Part shown: positions 7,125 through 14,908 of the stretch, in pieces
Layout of the letters: each line of letters begins with the position of its first letter
How positions within the stretch are numbered: position 1 is the first letter of the stretch
NCBI GenBank assembly: GCA_003695215.1
Contig: RFIM01000198.1
Span: 1 to 22,920, forward strand
Reading direction: 5' to 3'
DNA: 22,920 bases
Source of the DNA: Chloroflexota bacterium
Lineage (GTDB): Bacteria > Chloroflexota > Anaerolineae > Aggregatilineales > UBA2796
Notes under the pieces: model-generated
Seen by the model: the letters and a program-made list of their open reading frames with translations, nothing else
Told to the model about the DNA's origin: nothing
Databases searched by the model: none
Program-made: the position numbers and the translations under genes

Positions 7125-10100
7125 TCATCGCCCTAGGCGTTTGAGTTTTTTGCGCGCTTCGCTGCGCTTCAATTGGGCCTTTAGGAAGTTGGGCTTCAGC
7201 GCCAGCGCACGGTTCAAGGCACGAATAGCTTGCGGGTAGTCGCCGTATTCAATCAAGACAACGCCATAATGATACCAAAACCATGCGTTTTGTGGCTCCA
7301 GCTGTGTGGCGCGCTCAAGGGCCGACAGGGCTTCAGCGAGCCTGCCAAGCGCGGCGTAGGTCAAGCCTATGCTCAACCAGGCTGCGGGCAGTTGTTCATC
7401 CAGCTGCAGCGCTCTTGTGAGCGACTCCAGAGCCTCGGCATACCGATTCAGGCGTTGCAGCGATTCGCCGTGCTGCGCCCATAGCTGCGCCACTCGATGC
7501 GCATCCGCAGGCGGCGCAGCCAGGCCTTCAGCACAAACCTCTACAGCTTCTTCGTACTTGTTCAGCCGCTGCAGAAGCTCTGCCAGCTTCAAGCGATACC
7601 AAACAGCGCTTGGCGCATAAGCTAGGGCGTTTTCGTAGGCTTCGAGCGCCTCTGGAGTGCGCCGCAAATGCTCTAGAATTGTGCCGCGCACATAGTGCGC
7701 CCGCGCGAGCTCAGGCGCCCGTTCAAGCGCTTGAGCGCAGGCTGCAAGCGCCTCCGAGTAGCGATCCAGGCTGCGCAAACAGCAAGCCCGCTCGACATAG
7801 GCCTCAGCTGTGTGCGCTGATTCCAGGACGTCGAGCGCTTCATCGAAGCACCTTTGCGCCGCGTAAAGCCGTGCCAATGCAACCCGATACCAGGCCTGAT
7901 CAGGCTGCAAGCTGAGCGCGCGCTGCCAAGCGGCCTTGGCCGCTTCAGAGCGCCCAAGGCGCTGTAGCGCTTCGGCATATTTTGCCCACAGCCACGCCAC
8001 ATCGCTGCGCTGATCCAAAGCGCGCTCGAAGGCGCTCAGCGCATCGCCCACAGCGCCGCTGCGAAGATACGCCATACCTAAATGCATGCGCGCGCTCAGG
8101 TCGTCAGGGCGCTGCGCCAAGATGGCTTTCAACGTGTCGATCGCCTCGCCATAGCGTTCAAGCGCCATCATGGCGAGGCTCTTGCCTTTGAGCGCCGAGA
8201 GATGGCTTGGTTGGAGCTTCAACGCCTTCTCGTAAGCCGCTAGCGCTTCATCTGGGCGGTTGTGATGCAAGTGCAGGCGGCCGATCCGCAGCCAGACGCC
8301 CATGTGATCAGGTTTGAGATTGCTCGCTTGTGTCAAGGCGCTCAGCGCTTGAGCGGCGTCGCCTTGCTCTAAGTAGGCATCGGCAAGGCGCAGCCAGGCA
8401 GCAGTGTCTTTGGGCTGCACGCGCAAGGCTTGCATGAAGGCGCTAACGGCCTCGGCGTCCCGCTTGAGCGCTTTGAGCGCCTCGCCACGCCCGATCAGCG
8501 CCTCGCCCAGCTCATAATCGATCTGCAGGGCGCGATCAAAGGCGGCAAGCGCCTCAGATGCCTTGTGCAAGCGCAGTAAGGTTTGCCCACGCAAGACGTG
8601 ACTCAAGGCATGCTCAGAATCTAGGTCGAGGATATTTTGAACCAGGCGGAGCGCCGCTTCAGGTCGTTCTAAGCGTAGCAGCAAGCGCGCATGGCTATAA
8701 GCTGCCCAGGGATCGCGCGGATTGATGGCTGTGGCTCGTTCATAGGCAGCGCACGCCTCAGCGTACTGCTCCAAGCGCTCATGCACGATGCCTTTGTTGT
8801 ACCATGCCCAAGCGAAGGCGGGCTGCAACCTCAGCGCCTGCTCGAAATGCTCGAGCGCTTCCGCATAGCGCTTGAGCAAACGCAAGAGGCGCCCTTTACG
8901 TGCCCATACCCAGGCCGAATTAGGATCGAGCGCTAAGGCCTGATCGTAAATCGCCGCAGCTTGCGTATAGCGCTTGAGCTCAGTCAGGCTGTAGGCTTTA
9001 TCCATCAGCTCGTCGCGTTGTAGGGCTGCTGCGCCCACTTCAAATTTCGGCAGGCGCCCTGTCAGCTTCTGATAGCAACCTGCTAGCTCATCGCGCAGCG
9101 CTTGCCAAGATTGCGGGCGCGCCTGGCGCTGCAATTGCAAGCAGCGCAAGGTGAGATCGCATAGCTCTGCGGGCAATTGCTCGGCGAGTTCGGGTGGGAA
9201 CCTGATCGGACGGTTGTGCAGCTGGCGCAAGGTCGGAATATCAACAGCGCCGCTGAACAGGCGAATGCCCGTCAACATCTCGTAGAGAATCACGCCGAAG
9301 GCGAAAATATCAGTGCGCTCATCGAGCGGCTGCAGGCTAGGCGTGTACTGCTCAGGCGCCATGTACATCCGCGTGCCAACAACCTTGCCGACTTCCGTCA
9401 AGCGCTCTCCAGAAGCGCGCTGGAGCTGTTCAGGCGAGAGCAACGGCATCTCCGACGATTCAGTCAAGTGGCCCAGAGCGCGCCCTAGCCCAAAATCGGT
9501 CACCTTGGCGACCAGATCGTGGCGCACAAGGATGTTGGCAGGCTTCAAATCGCGATGCACGAAACCTGCTTGCTTGCTCACAGCGTGGAGCATGCCATTG
9601 CAGACGCCTAAGGCGATCTCGAGACTCAGCTGCGGCGTCAGGCGCTTGTGCTTGATCCAGTCGCGCAGGTCGCTGCCCAAGCCTTCAGGGCCGTCGACGT
9701 ACTCAAGGATGAGGTGCGGGCGGCTGTGTTGACGGCTTTTGCCAAAGGAGACCACTTTGTAGGCGCGCACAACGTTTGGATGCTTATCCATCTCGATCCA
9801 CAGCTGCGCTTCGTTCTCAAAGCGGCGCTTGGCCGAATCGTCGTTCAGGTAGCGCGCCTGAAACGTTTTGAGCGCCACAAGCGTCTCGGTCTCTTCGTCC
9901 AAACAGACGTAGATGATGCCCATGCCGCCTGTGAGGATTCTCTGGACGTGATAGCGCCCGTCGATGCGCTCGCCGATTTGAAAATCCGCGCCTTCAGGCT
10001 CAGCCTGCGCAGGCGCATTTGCGCTGAGCGTTCGGCTAAGATGTTCTGAGGTGGTGCTAGAAGTCTCTTCTGGCGACCTGATTTCAGTGGCGATCAGCGC

Positions 10101-10670
10101 TTCATCAGCGATCTCAAGCCAATCAGTCTCTGCTGAAGAGGTGCTCAGGGCCTCAGAGGGCAACGTGGCGCGCTGCGCAGCCTGATGCCATTGCCTCAAT
10201 TCAAATGCTGCATGGCGCGTCTGGGCGTCCAGCTGCTCTGAAGGGCTTTCCGCAACAGCCCAAAGGGCCACTTCGATGTTGTTCAGGCTCGGCGTGTTGT
10301 GCGCCACATTGACAGCCCACGTGGCAAGATTGGCCTGGGCAAGGCGCGCCCAAGCGCGCTCAGAGTCAACTTGTGCCAAGTCAGCGGCGCGTTTGTAAGC
10401 CTGCAGCGCCTTCGCCACATAAGCAGGGCTGAGGCGCTCACCTGCTAGCGCGCGCTTGGCGCACAGATCGCCGAGCGCGAAGTAATCGCGCGCGCTTGGC
10501 GGCGTCTGCCGCAAAGCAAGGCGGCCCAGCCGACTGATCTCAGCATCTGAATCAGTGGCGAAGGGATCGCAGCTATCTTGAGGATGTGGCTCGGCCAGAA
10601 GGCGCTGCGTAGCGCTCGTCGAGCGTGGCACAGGCGGTAGGCCAACTTGTGGCACAGGCAAAGAGTCCAT
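7125..10670 (-). CDS. Cytoplasmic Ser/Thr protein kinase with long C-terminal TPR array
   Basis: This 1181-residue protein has a Hanks-type kinase domain at about 235-535. Before it is a ~230-residue Ala/Ser/Glu-rich region that includes some helical, TPR-like sequence at about 55-165. Kinase motifs are complete: LTGGMG loop (246-251), K268 in VALK, E285/E287 in the C helix, HRDLKPAN (372-379), DFG (392-394), and APE (438-440). The activation segment is about 48 residues from DFG to APE, longer than usual, with an insert rich in Ser/Glu. From about 553 to the end there are roughly 18 tandem TPRs with the W..G.....Y.eAl..y..Al...P pattern. No transmembrane helix is seen, unlike PknB-type kinases with extracellular PASTA domains, so signals probably arrive through TPR contacts. 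It follows clpC by 6 bp and precedes the FHA gene by 16 bp. Confidence 0.95.
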   Translation of the reverse strand: MDSLPVPQVGLPPVPRSTSATQRLLAEPHPQDSCDPFATDSDAEISRLGRLALRQTPPSARDYFALGDLCAKRALAGERLSPAYVAKALQAYKRAADLAQVDSERAWARLAQANLATWAVNVAHNTPSLNNIEVALWAVAESPSEQLDAQTRHAAFELRQWHQAAQRATLPSEALSTSSAETDWLEIADEALIATEIRSPEETSSTTSEHLSRTLSANAPAQAEPEGADFQIGERIDGRYHVQRILTGGMGIIYVCLDEETETLVALKTFQARYLNDDSAKRRFENEAQLWIEMDKHPNVVRAYKVVSFGKSRQHSRPHLILEYVDGPEGLGSDLRDWIKHKRLTPQLSLEIALGVCNGMLHAVSKQAGFVHRDLKPANILVRHDLVAKVTDFGLGRALGHLTESSEMPLLSPEQLQRASGERLTEVGKVVGTRMYMAPEQYTPSLQPLDERTDIFAFGVILYEMLTGIRLFSGAVDIPTLRQLHNRPIRFPPELAEQLPAELCDLTLRCLQLQRQARPQSWQALRDELAGCYQKLTGRLPKFEVGAAALQRDELMDKAYSLTELKRYTQAAAIYDQALALDPNSAWVWARKGRLLRLLKRYAEALEHFEQALRLQPAFAWAWYNKGIVHERLEQYAEACAAYERATAINPRDPWAAYSHARLLLRLERPEAALRLVQNILDLDSEHALSHVLRGQTLLRLHKASEALAAFDRALQIDYELGEALIGRGEALKALKRDAEAVSAFMQALRVQPKDTAAWLRLADAYLEQGDAAQALSALTQASNLKPDHMGVWLRIGRLHLHHNRPDEALAAYEKALKLQPSHLSALKGKSLAMMALERYGEAIDTLKAILAQRPDDLSARMHLGMAYLRSGAVGDALSAFERALDQRSDVAWLWAKYAEALQRLGRSEAAKAAWQRALSLQPDQAWYRVALARLYAAQRCFDEALDVLESAHTAEAYVERACCLRSLDRYSEALAACAQALERAPELARAHYVRGTILEHLRRTPEALEAYENALAYAPSAVWYRLKLAELLQRLNKYEEAVEVCAEGLAAPPADAHRVAQLWAQHGESLQRLNRYAEALESLTRALQLDEQLPAAWLSIGLTYAALGRLAEALSALERATQLEPQNAWFWYHYGVVLIEYGDYPQAIRALNRALALKPNFLKAQLKRSEARKKLKRLGR

Positions 10671-10676
10671 AGCTGC

Positions 10677-13025
10677 TCACTGAGTCTCTCGGCTAGCCGA
10701 GTGCGGCTTTATGGCGAAAGTCAAATGGCTGTGATCATCAGCGATATGGACAACGATGGCGCCGTTCTGAAAATCGGGTCGTTCCAGCAGTTGTGCGCTC
10801 AGCGGGCGCGTCAGGTAGCGCTCGATAGCGCGGCGCAACGGACGCGCGCCGTTGACAGCATCATAGCCGTGCTGCAGCAAGAAGGCGCGCGCCTCAGGCG
10901 TCAGCTGTAGCTCGAGGTTCAAGTCCTGCAGGCGTAGGCGCAGCGCGTTCAGCTGCAAATCCAAGATTTGATTCAGCGTCTCTTCCGTCAGCGGATTGAA
11001 AATGAGCACCTCGTCCAGCCGATTGAGGAATTCAGGGCGGAAAAAGTGCCGCAAAGCCGCCTGATAGTCGGCTGTGGTAGCAGGCGAGCGGGCAAAGCCA
11101 ACCTTGCCGTGCATCAGCTCAGCCGTGCCGATGTTGCTGGTCATAATCCAAACGGCGTGTCGCGCATCCACAACGTTGCCGCGCGCATCGGTCAAGCGGC
11201 CTTCATCAAAGACCTGCAGGAACAGATCGAAGATTGGCGGCGCCGCTTTTTCCACTTCGTCCAGCAAAATGACGCGATAGGGATGACGGCGCAAGGCTTC
11301 AGTGAGCTGACCGCCGCGTTTGGTATCAAGGTAGCCAGGCGGCGCGCCGATCAGCCGCGCTAGCGTGTGCTCATCGTAGAACTCAGACATGTCAAAGCGC
11401 AAAAGCGCGTTCTCGCTGCCGAACAGGAACTCGGCCAGCGCCTTCGCCAGCTCGGTCTTGCCGACGCCGCTCGGGCCGAGAAATAAAAAGACGCCCACAG
11501 GTCGGTTGGGATTGGACAAGCCGGCGCGGCTAGCGCGCACAGCGCCTGCCACAGCGCTGATGACGTGATCCTGACCGACCACACGCGCGCGCAAGGTCGC
11601 TTCCATGCGCGCATACTTGCGGCGCTCATCTTCGGTCAGTTGCACCACAGGAATGCCCGTCCATTCCGCCAAGACTTCGGCAACGGTTTCGGCGGTCACG
11701 ATGCGCGGTGCGTTGAGATCGGCGCCATGCGCCGTCTGCGTCGCTGCGCGCGCACAGGCCTCATCTAGCAGATCGAGCGCTTTATCGGGCTGACGGCGAT
11801 GGTACAGATACTTGCTGGAGAGCGCTACTGCCGCGTGGAGCGCTTCGCTCTGAATTTGCACGCCATGATGCTTAGCGTAGCTATCCTGCACGCTGGTCAG
11901 GATCAGCAAGGTATCAGCGGCTGAAGGCTCGCCGATCTCGATCACGCGGAAGCGCCGCTCAAGGGCAGGGTCTTGGGCGATGGCAGCGCGATACTCCTCA
12001 TGTGTAGTGGCACCAATGCAGGTGATCTCGCCGCGCGAGAGCGCAGGCTTGAGGATGTTGGCAGCATCGAGATTGCTATCCATAGTATCGCCTGCGCCGA
12101 CAATGGTGTGAATCTCATCGATAAACAAGATGATCTCAGGATTGGCGCGCACTTCCTCCACAATGCCAGTGAGGCGCTCCTCAAACTGACCGCGCAAGCT
12201 AGTGCCTGCCAGTAGCGTGCCCATCTCGATCTGCACAAGGCGCCGATTGCGCAGCATCGCTGGCACACTGCCCTGCGCAATATTATAGGCCAGCCCTTCC
12301 ACGATCGCTGTCTTGCCGACACCAGCATCACCAACCAAGAGCGGATTGTTCTTCTTAGTGCGCATGAGCGTGCGCGTCATCATGCGAATCTCGCGCTCAC
12401 GCCCGATCACAGGGCTGAGCTTGCCTTCGCGCGCCAGTTTGGTCAGATCGCGCCCGTATCTATCGAGCGTCGGCGTTTCGCCTTGCTGCGCGGCCACCGG
12501 CCGTGCCTCATCAGCATAGATTGAAATTTCGTAGTTGCTGTCGGGCAGCTCGAAGCCGTCTGGAGGGTACAAGTGATGCATCTGATCCTCAACAAAGTCG
12601 ATCCAAGACTCCAGATCGACGCCGAGCAAGCGCAAGCGCCGCATGGGAATGCTCTTGCCTTCGCGCAGCAAGGCCAGCAGCAAATGCCGCTCGTCGACCA
12701 TCTCGTGGTCGTGCCGTTCAGCGATCTGAACGGCGTGGCGGAGCACACGGCAGGCGCGCGGTGTGAAGGGCCGTTCCAGCGGCTCGCTTTCAGAGCTACT
12801 GTACATGCCTGCGTCGCGCCGAATGGCATTGCGCACGTCGCGCGGATCAAGACCTGCGGTGTGCAGCAGACGCTCCGCCAAGCTATCGGAGACTTGCGTC
12901 AAGGCCATGTAGAGATGCTCTGTGCCAATGAAATCGTGATGGAGCCGTGCTGCCTCAGCGTCGGCAGGCCGCAATAAGTGCTCACATAGTTGCCTGATCA
13001 ATTGCTCGCTGATCTCTTCAGACAC
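10677..13025 (-). CDS. clpC: ClpC/ClpA-type AAA+ unfoldase without the middle domain
   Basis: This 782-residue two-ring Clp ATPase would unfold proteins and feed them to ClpP. The N domain has two Clp-N repeats (about 3-75 and 84-150). D1 has Walker A GDAGVGKT (232-239) and Walker B ILFIDE (299-304). D2 has GPSGVGKT (517-524) and VILLDE (585-590). The VGF tripeptide at 642-644 after MTSNIG matches the ClpP-docking loop. Between the end of D1 (DEACARAA) and VTAETVAEVLAEWTGIPV there are only about 13 residues. Bacillus ClpC has about 60 there, forming the adaptor-binding coiled-coil M domain. GTG 13025 is preferred over GTG 13031, since GAGG at 13033-13036 is 7 nt from the former and 1 nt from the latter. 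It is the first gene of the six-gene block. Confidence 0.9.
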   Translation of the reverse strand: MSEEISEQLIRQLCEHLLRPADAEAARLHHDFIGTEHLYMALTQVSDSLAERLLHTAGLDPRDVRNAIRRDAGMYSSSESEPLERPFTPRACRVLRHAVQIAERHDHEMVDERHLLLALLREGKSIPMRRLRLLGVDLESWIDFVEDQMHHLYPPDGFELPDSNYEISIYADEARPVAAQQGETPTLDRYGRDLTKLAREGKLSPVIGREREIRMMTRTLMRTKKNNPLLVGDAGVGKTAIVEGLAYNIAQGSVPAMLRNRRLVQIEMGTLLAGTSLRGQFEERLTGIVEEVRANPEIILFIDEIHTIVGAGDTMDSNLDAANILKPALSRGEITCIGATTHEEYRAAIAQDPALERRFRVIEIGEPSAADTLLILTSVQDSYAKHHGVQIQSEALHAAVALSSKYLYHRRQPDKALDLLDEACARAATQTAHGADLNAPRIVTAETVAEVLAEWTGIPVVQLTEDERRKYARMEATLRARVVGQDHVISAVAGAVRASRAGLSNPNRPVGVFLFLGPSGVGKTELAKALAEFLFGSENALLRFDMSEFYDEHTLARLIGAPPGYLDTKRGGQLTEALRRHPYRVILLDEVEKAAPPIFDLFLQVFDEGRLTDARGNVVDARHAVWIMTSNIGTAELMHGKVGFARSPATTADYQAALRHFFRPEFLNRLDEVLIFNPLTEETLNQILDLQLNALRLRLQDLNLELQLTPEARAFLLQHGYDAVNGARPLRRAIERYLTRPLSAQLLERPDFQNGAIVVHIADDHSHLTFAIKPHSASRETQ

Positions 13026-13096
13026 GCGCACACCTCGCTGTGTTATCGGAATTTACGTTGAGCAGAATGGCCAGCCCTTTGATGAGCCCATGTCTT

Positions 13097-13110
13097 GTAA
13101 GCTCTCTTAC
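13097..13110. repeat. 5-4-5 inverted repeat in the clpC leader
   Basis: GTAAG at 13097-13101 and CTTAC at 13106-13110 flank CTCT. It lies just downstream of the predicted transcription start of the clpC block, a usual place for a repressor site. It does not match the CIRCE or CtsR consensus I know. It is short enough to be chance. Confidence 0.3.
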
Positions 13111-13124
13111 GCTTTCTAAAGATA

Positions 13125-13133
13125 ATTATAGCA
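13125..13133 (-). promoter_or_regulatory. Extended -10 promoter for the clpC six-gene block
   Basis: The minus strand reads TGCTATAAT, a perfect -10 with the TGn extension, in an AT-rich patch of an otherwise GC-rich region. TTGAAT lies 20 bp upstream, too far for a good -35. The leader to GTG 13025 would be about 90 nt. No comparable promoter was seen in the short gaps between the six downstream genes. Confidence 0.6.
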
Positions 13134-13170
13134 TATTTTGCATTTAGCGCATTCAAAATTGTTATAAAAT

Positions 13171-13204
13171 TGCTGCACAGCCGCGCTTCATTGCTGTGCA
13201 GCAA
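13171..13204 (-). terminator. Rho-independent-type terminator of rocA
   Basis: A perfect 12-bp stem (arms 13171-13182 side and 13193-13204 side, core GCTGCACAGC/GCTGTGCAGC) with a loop of about 10-11 nt begins 7 bp after the rocA stop. On the minus strand it is followed by AATTTTAT, a modest U-rich tail. It separates rocA from the clpC promoter. Confidence 0.75.
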
Positions 13205-13211
13205 GCTGCCT

Positions 13212-14777
13212 TTAGAGCCTCTCGCTGATGGATTTGGCTTGGGTGAACAGCAACAAGTAATCTGGCCCGCCCGCTTTGCTATCCGTGCCTGACATGTTGA
13301 AACCGCCAAAGGGATGCACGCCGACCATAGCGCCTGTGCATTTGCGGTTGAAATACAGGTTGCCGACGTGAAAGACGCGCCGCGCCAGCTCCAAGCGCTC
13401 GCGGCTTTGGCTGTAGACGGCGCCCGTCAGGCCATATTCAGTGCCATTGGCGATCTCCAGGGCGTGCTCAAAGTCACGCGCGCGGATCAGCGCCAACACT
13501 GGCCCGAAAATCTCTTCCTGGGCAATGCGCGCCTGCGGCGCCACATCGCCGAAGATAGTCGGCTCGATGAAATAGCCGCCTTCAGGCGTCACCTTCGCCT
13601 TGCCGCCACACAAAAGTTTGCCTTCCTGCGTGCCAATCTCGATGTAGTCCAAAATCTTCTGCATGGCCTTGGCGTCCGAGACAGGCCCTTGATCGATCTC
13701 TGGCCCTTGGTCAGGTGCCCCGATAGTCAATTGGCGCGTCTTCTCAACCACGCGCGTCGCCACCTGCTCATAGACCGCATCGACAATGATCGCGCGCGAC
13801 CCAGCTGAGCATTTCTGCCCTTGGAAACCGAAGGCGCTGACCACAATGCCCGTCGCTGCCGCTTCCAGATCGGCTGTCTCATCCACGACCACAGCATCCT
13901 TGCCGCCCATTTCCAGGATAGTGCGCTTGAGCCACAACTGCCCTGGATGCACTTTGGCAGCGCGCTCAAAGATGCGCAGCCCGACCTCTTTGCTGCCAGT
14001 GAAGGCGATGAAGCGCGTCTTCGGATGATCAACCAGTGTATCGCCAATGGCGCCGCCTGGCCCTGGCAGGTAGTTCAGCACGCCGCTTGGCAAGCCCAAA
14101 TTCCAGAGAATTTCGCAGAATTTATAGGCAACGATCGGCGTGATGCTGGCAGGCTTCAGCACCACTGTATTGCCTGCCACAAGCGCAGCGCTAGTCATGC
14201 CAACCATGATCGCGGTCGGGAAATTCCAAGGCGGAATCACGGCGCCGACGCCGAGCGGAATGTATTGGAGTTCTGATTGCTCATCGGGCAGCGCGTGGAG
14301 CTGCTCGCTGGCACTTTTGAGCCGAATAGCTTGCCGCGCATAGTATTCTAGAAAATCAATCGCCTCAGCGGTATCGGCATCGGCCTCTGCCCAATTCTTG
14401 CCGATCTCAAAGACCATCCAGGCGCTGAATTCATGCTTGCGGCGGCGCATCTCGGCAGCAGCGCGCAACAAGTAGCGCGCGCGTTCCTCAGGATCGACGT
14501 ACTGCCATTGCTTGAAGGCCTCAGCAGCCACTTCGATGGCGCGCTCAGCATCTTCTTTGCGGCCTGCCGCCACTGTGCCGACAACCTCAGCAGGGCGAGA
14601 GGGATTGATCGAGTGAATGACCTCGCCCGTCTGCAGTGTGTTGGCGCCGATGCGCAGTGGGTAGTGCTTGCCTAGCTGCCCGCGCACGTACTCCAGCGCC
14701 CGCTGGAAAGCAGCCCGATTCTCAGGCTGGCGGAAATCAGTCAGCGGCTCATTTTTGAAATCAGGCAATTTCGCCAT
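13212..14777 (-). CDS. rocA: 1-pyrroline-5-carboxylate dehydrogenase (glutamate semialdehyde dehydrogenase)
   Basis: This 521-residue aldehyde dehydrogenase oxidises glutamate gamma-semialdehyde (from P5C) to glutamate with NAD+, the second step of proline and arginine breakdown. Key residues are N185 in PPWNFP, K208 in VLKPAS, E289 in LEMGGKDA, and nucleophile C323 in FQGQKCSAGSR. The N-terminal NEPLTDFRQPENRAAF and the overall length match the RocA/PruA monofunctional group rather than general ALDHs. ATG 14777 has a strong AAAGAGG 7 nt upstream. It is transcribed alone, with a promoter at 14823 and a terminator at 13171-13204. No proline dehydrogenase gene is next to it in the window. Substrate assignment is from family resemblance. 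Confidence 0.92.
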   Translation of the reverse strand: MAKLPDFKNEPLTDFRQPENRAAFQRALEYVRGQLGKHYPLRIGANTLQTGEVIHSINPSRPAEVVGTVAAGRKEDAERAIEVAAEAFKQWQYVDPEERARYLLRAAAEMRRRKHEFSAWMVFEIGKNWAEADADTAEAIDFLEYYARQAIRLKSASEQLHALPDEQSELQYIPLGVGAVIPPWNFPTAIMVGMTSAALVAGNTVVLKPASITPIVAYKFCEILWNLGLPSGVLNYLPGPGGAIGDTLVDHPKTRFIAFTGSKEVGLRIFERAAKVHPGQLWLKRTILEMGGKDAVVVDETADLEAAATGIVVSAFGFQGQKCSAGSRAIIVDAVYEQVATRVVEKTRQLTIGAPDQGPEIDQGPVSDAKAMQKILDYIEIGTQEGKLLCGGKAKVTPEGGYFIEPTIFGDVAPQARIAQEEIFGPVLALIRARDFEHALEIANGTEYGLTGAVYSQSRERLELARRVFHVGNLYFNRKCTGAMVGVHPFGGFNMSGTDSKAGGPDYLLLFTQAKSISERL

Positions 14778-14822
14778 GTGAAAACCTCTTTCTCAAAAGC
14801 TTCGTCATTGCGATTATATATA

Positions 14823-14828
14823 ATTATA
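14823..14828 (-). promoter_or_regulatory. -10 element of the rocA promoter
   Basis: A perfect TATAAT on the minus strand, about 45 bp upstream of the rocA ATG, in an AT-rich stretch. TTGCAA lies 19 bp upstream as a poor -35, so the promoter may need an activator. Confidence 0.5.
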
Positions 14829-14830
14829 GC

Positions 14831-14846
14831 GCACCTGCAGAGGTGC
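14831..14846. promoter_or_regulatory. 6-4-6 palindrome in the rocA promoter spacer, candidate operator
   Basis: GCACCT (14831-14836) and AGGTGC (14841-14846) are perfect inverted arms around GCAG. It starts 2 bp upstream of the rocA -10 and lies in the 131-bp divergent region shared with the amine oxidase gene. A dimeric regulator here could affect both directions. The regulator is unknown. Confidence 0.45.
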
Positions 14847-14868
14847 TTTGCAAATGCGCCGCAAGCGG

Positions 14869-14874
14869 TACAAT
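14869..14874 (+). promoter_or_regulatory. -10 element upstream of the amine oxidase gene
   Basis: TACAAT, five of six to consensus, 34 bp before ATG 14909. TTTGCA lies 16 bp upstream as a weak -35. The surrounding sequence GGTACAATCCACG resembles that at 18191 before the KAS III-like gene. Confidence 0.4.
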
Positions 14875-14908
14875 CCACGCACATCGCCATTCAAATGAGA
14901 GCTTGACC

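Noticed and set aside
7125..9000. Periodic DNA repeat pattern
   Set aside because: It is the expected result of about 18 tandem TPRs (about 102-bp period) in the kinase gene, not a separate repeat element or CRISPR array.
3530..13025. Type VI secretion-like signature (ClpV-like ATPase, FHA protein, Ser/Thr kinase together)
   Set aside because: No TssB/TssC sheath, TssK, TssM, Hcp or VgrG gene is present, and the ATPase has ClpC-type N repeats and a ClpP-docking VGF loop rather than ClpV features.
10677..13025. ClpB (disaggregase) for the AAA+ gene
   Set aside because: ClpB has a very long middle domain and lacks the ClpP loop; here the middle domain is absent and VGF is present.
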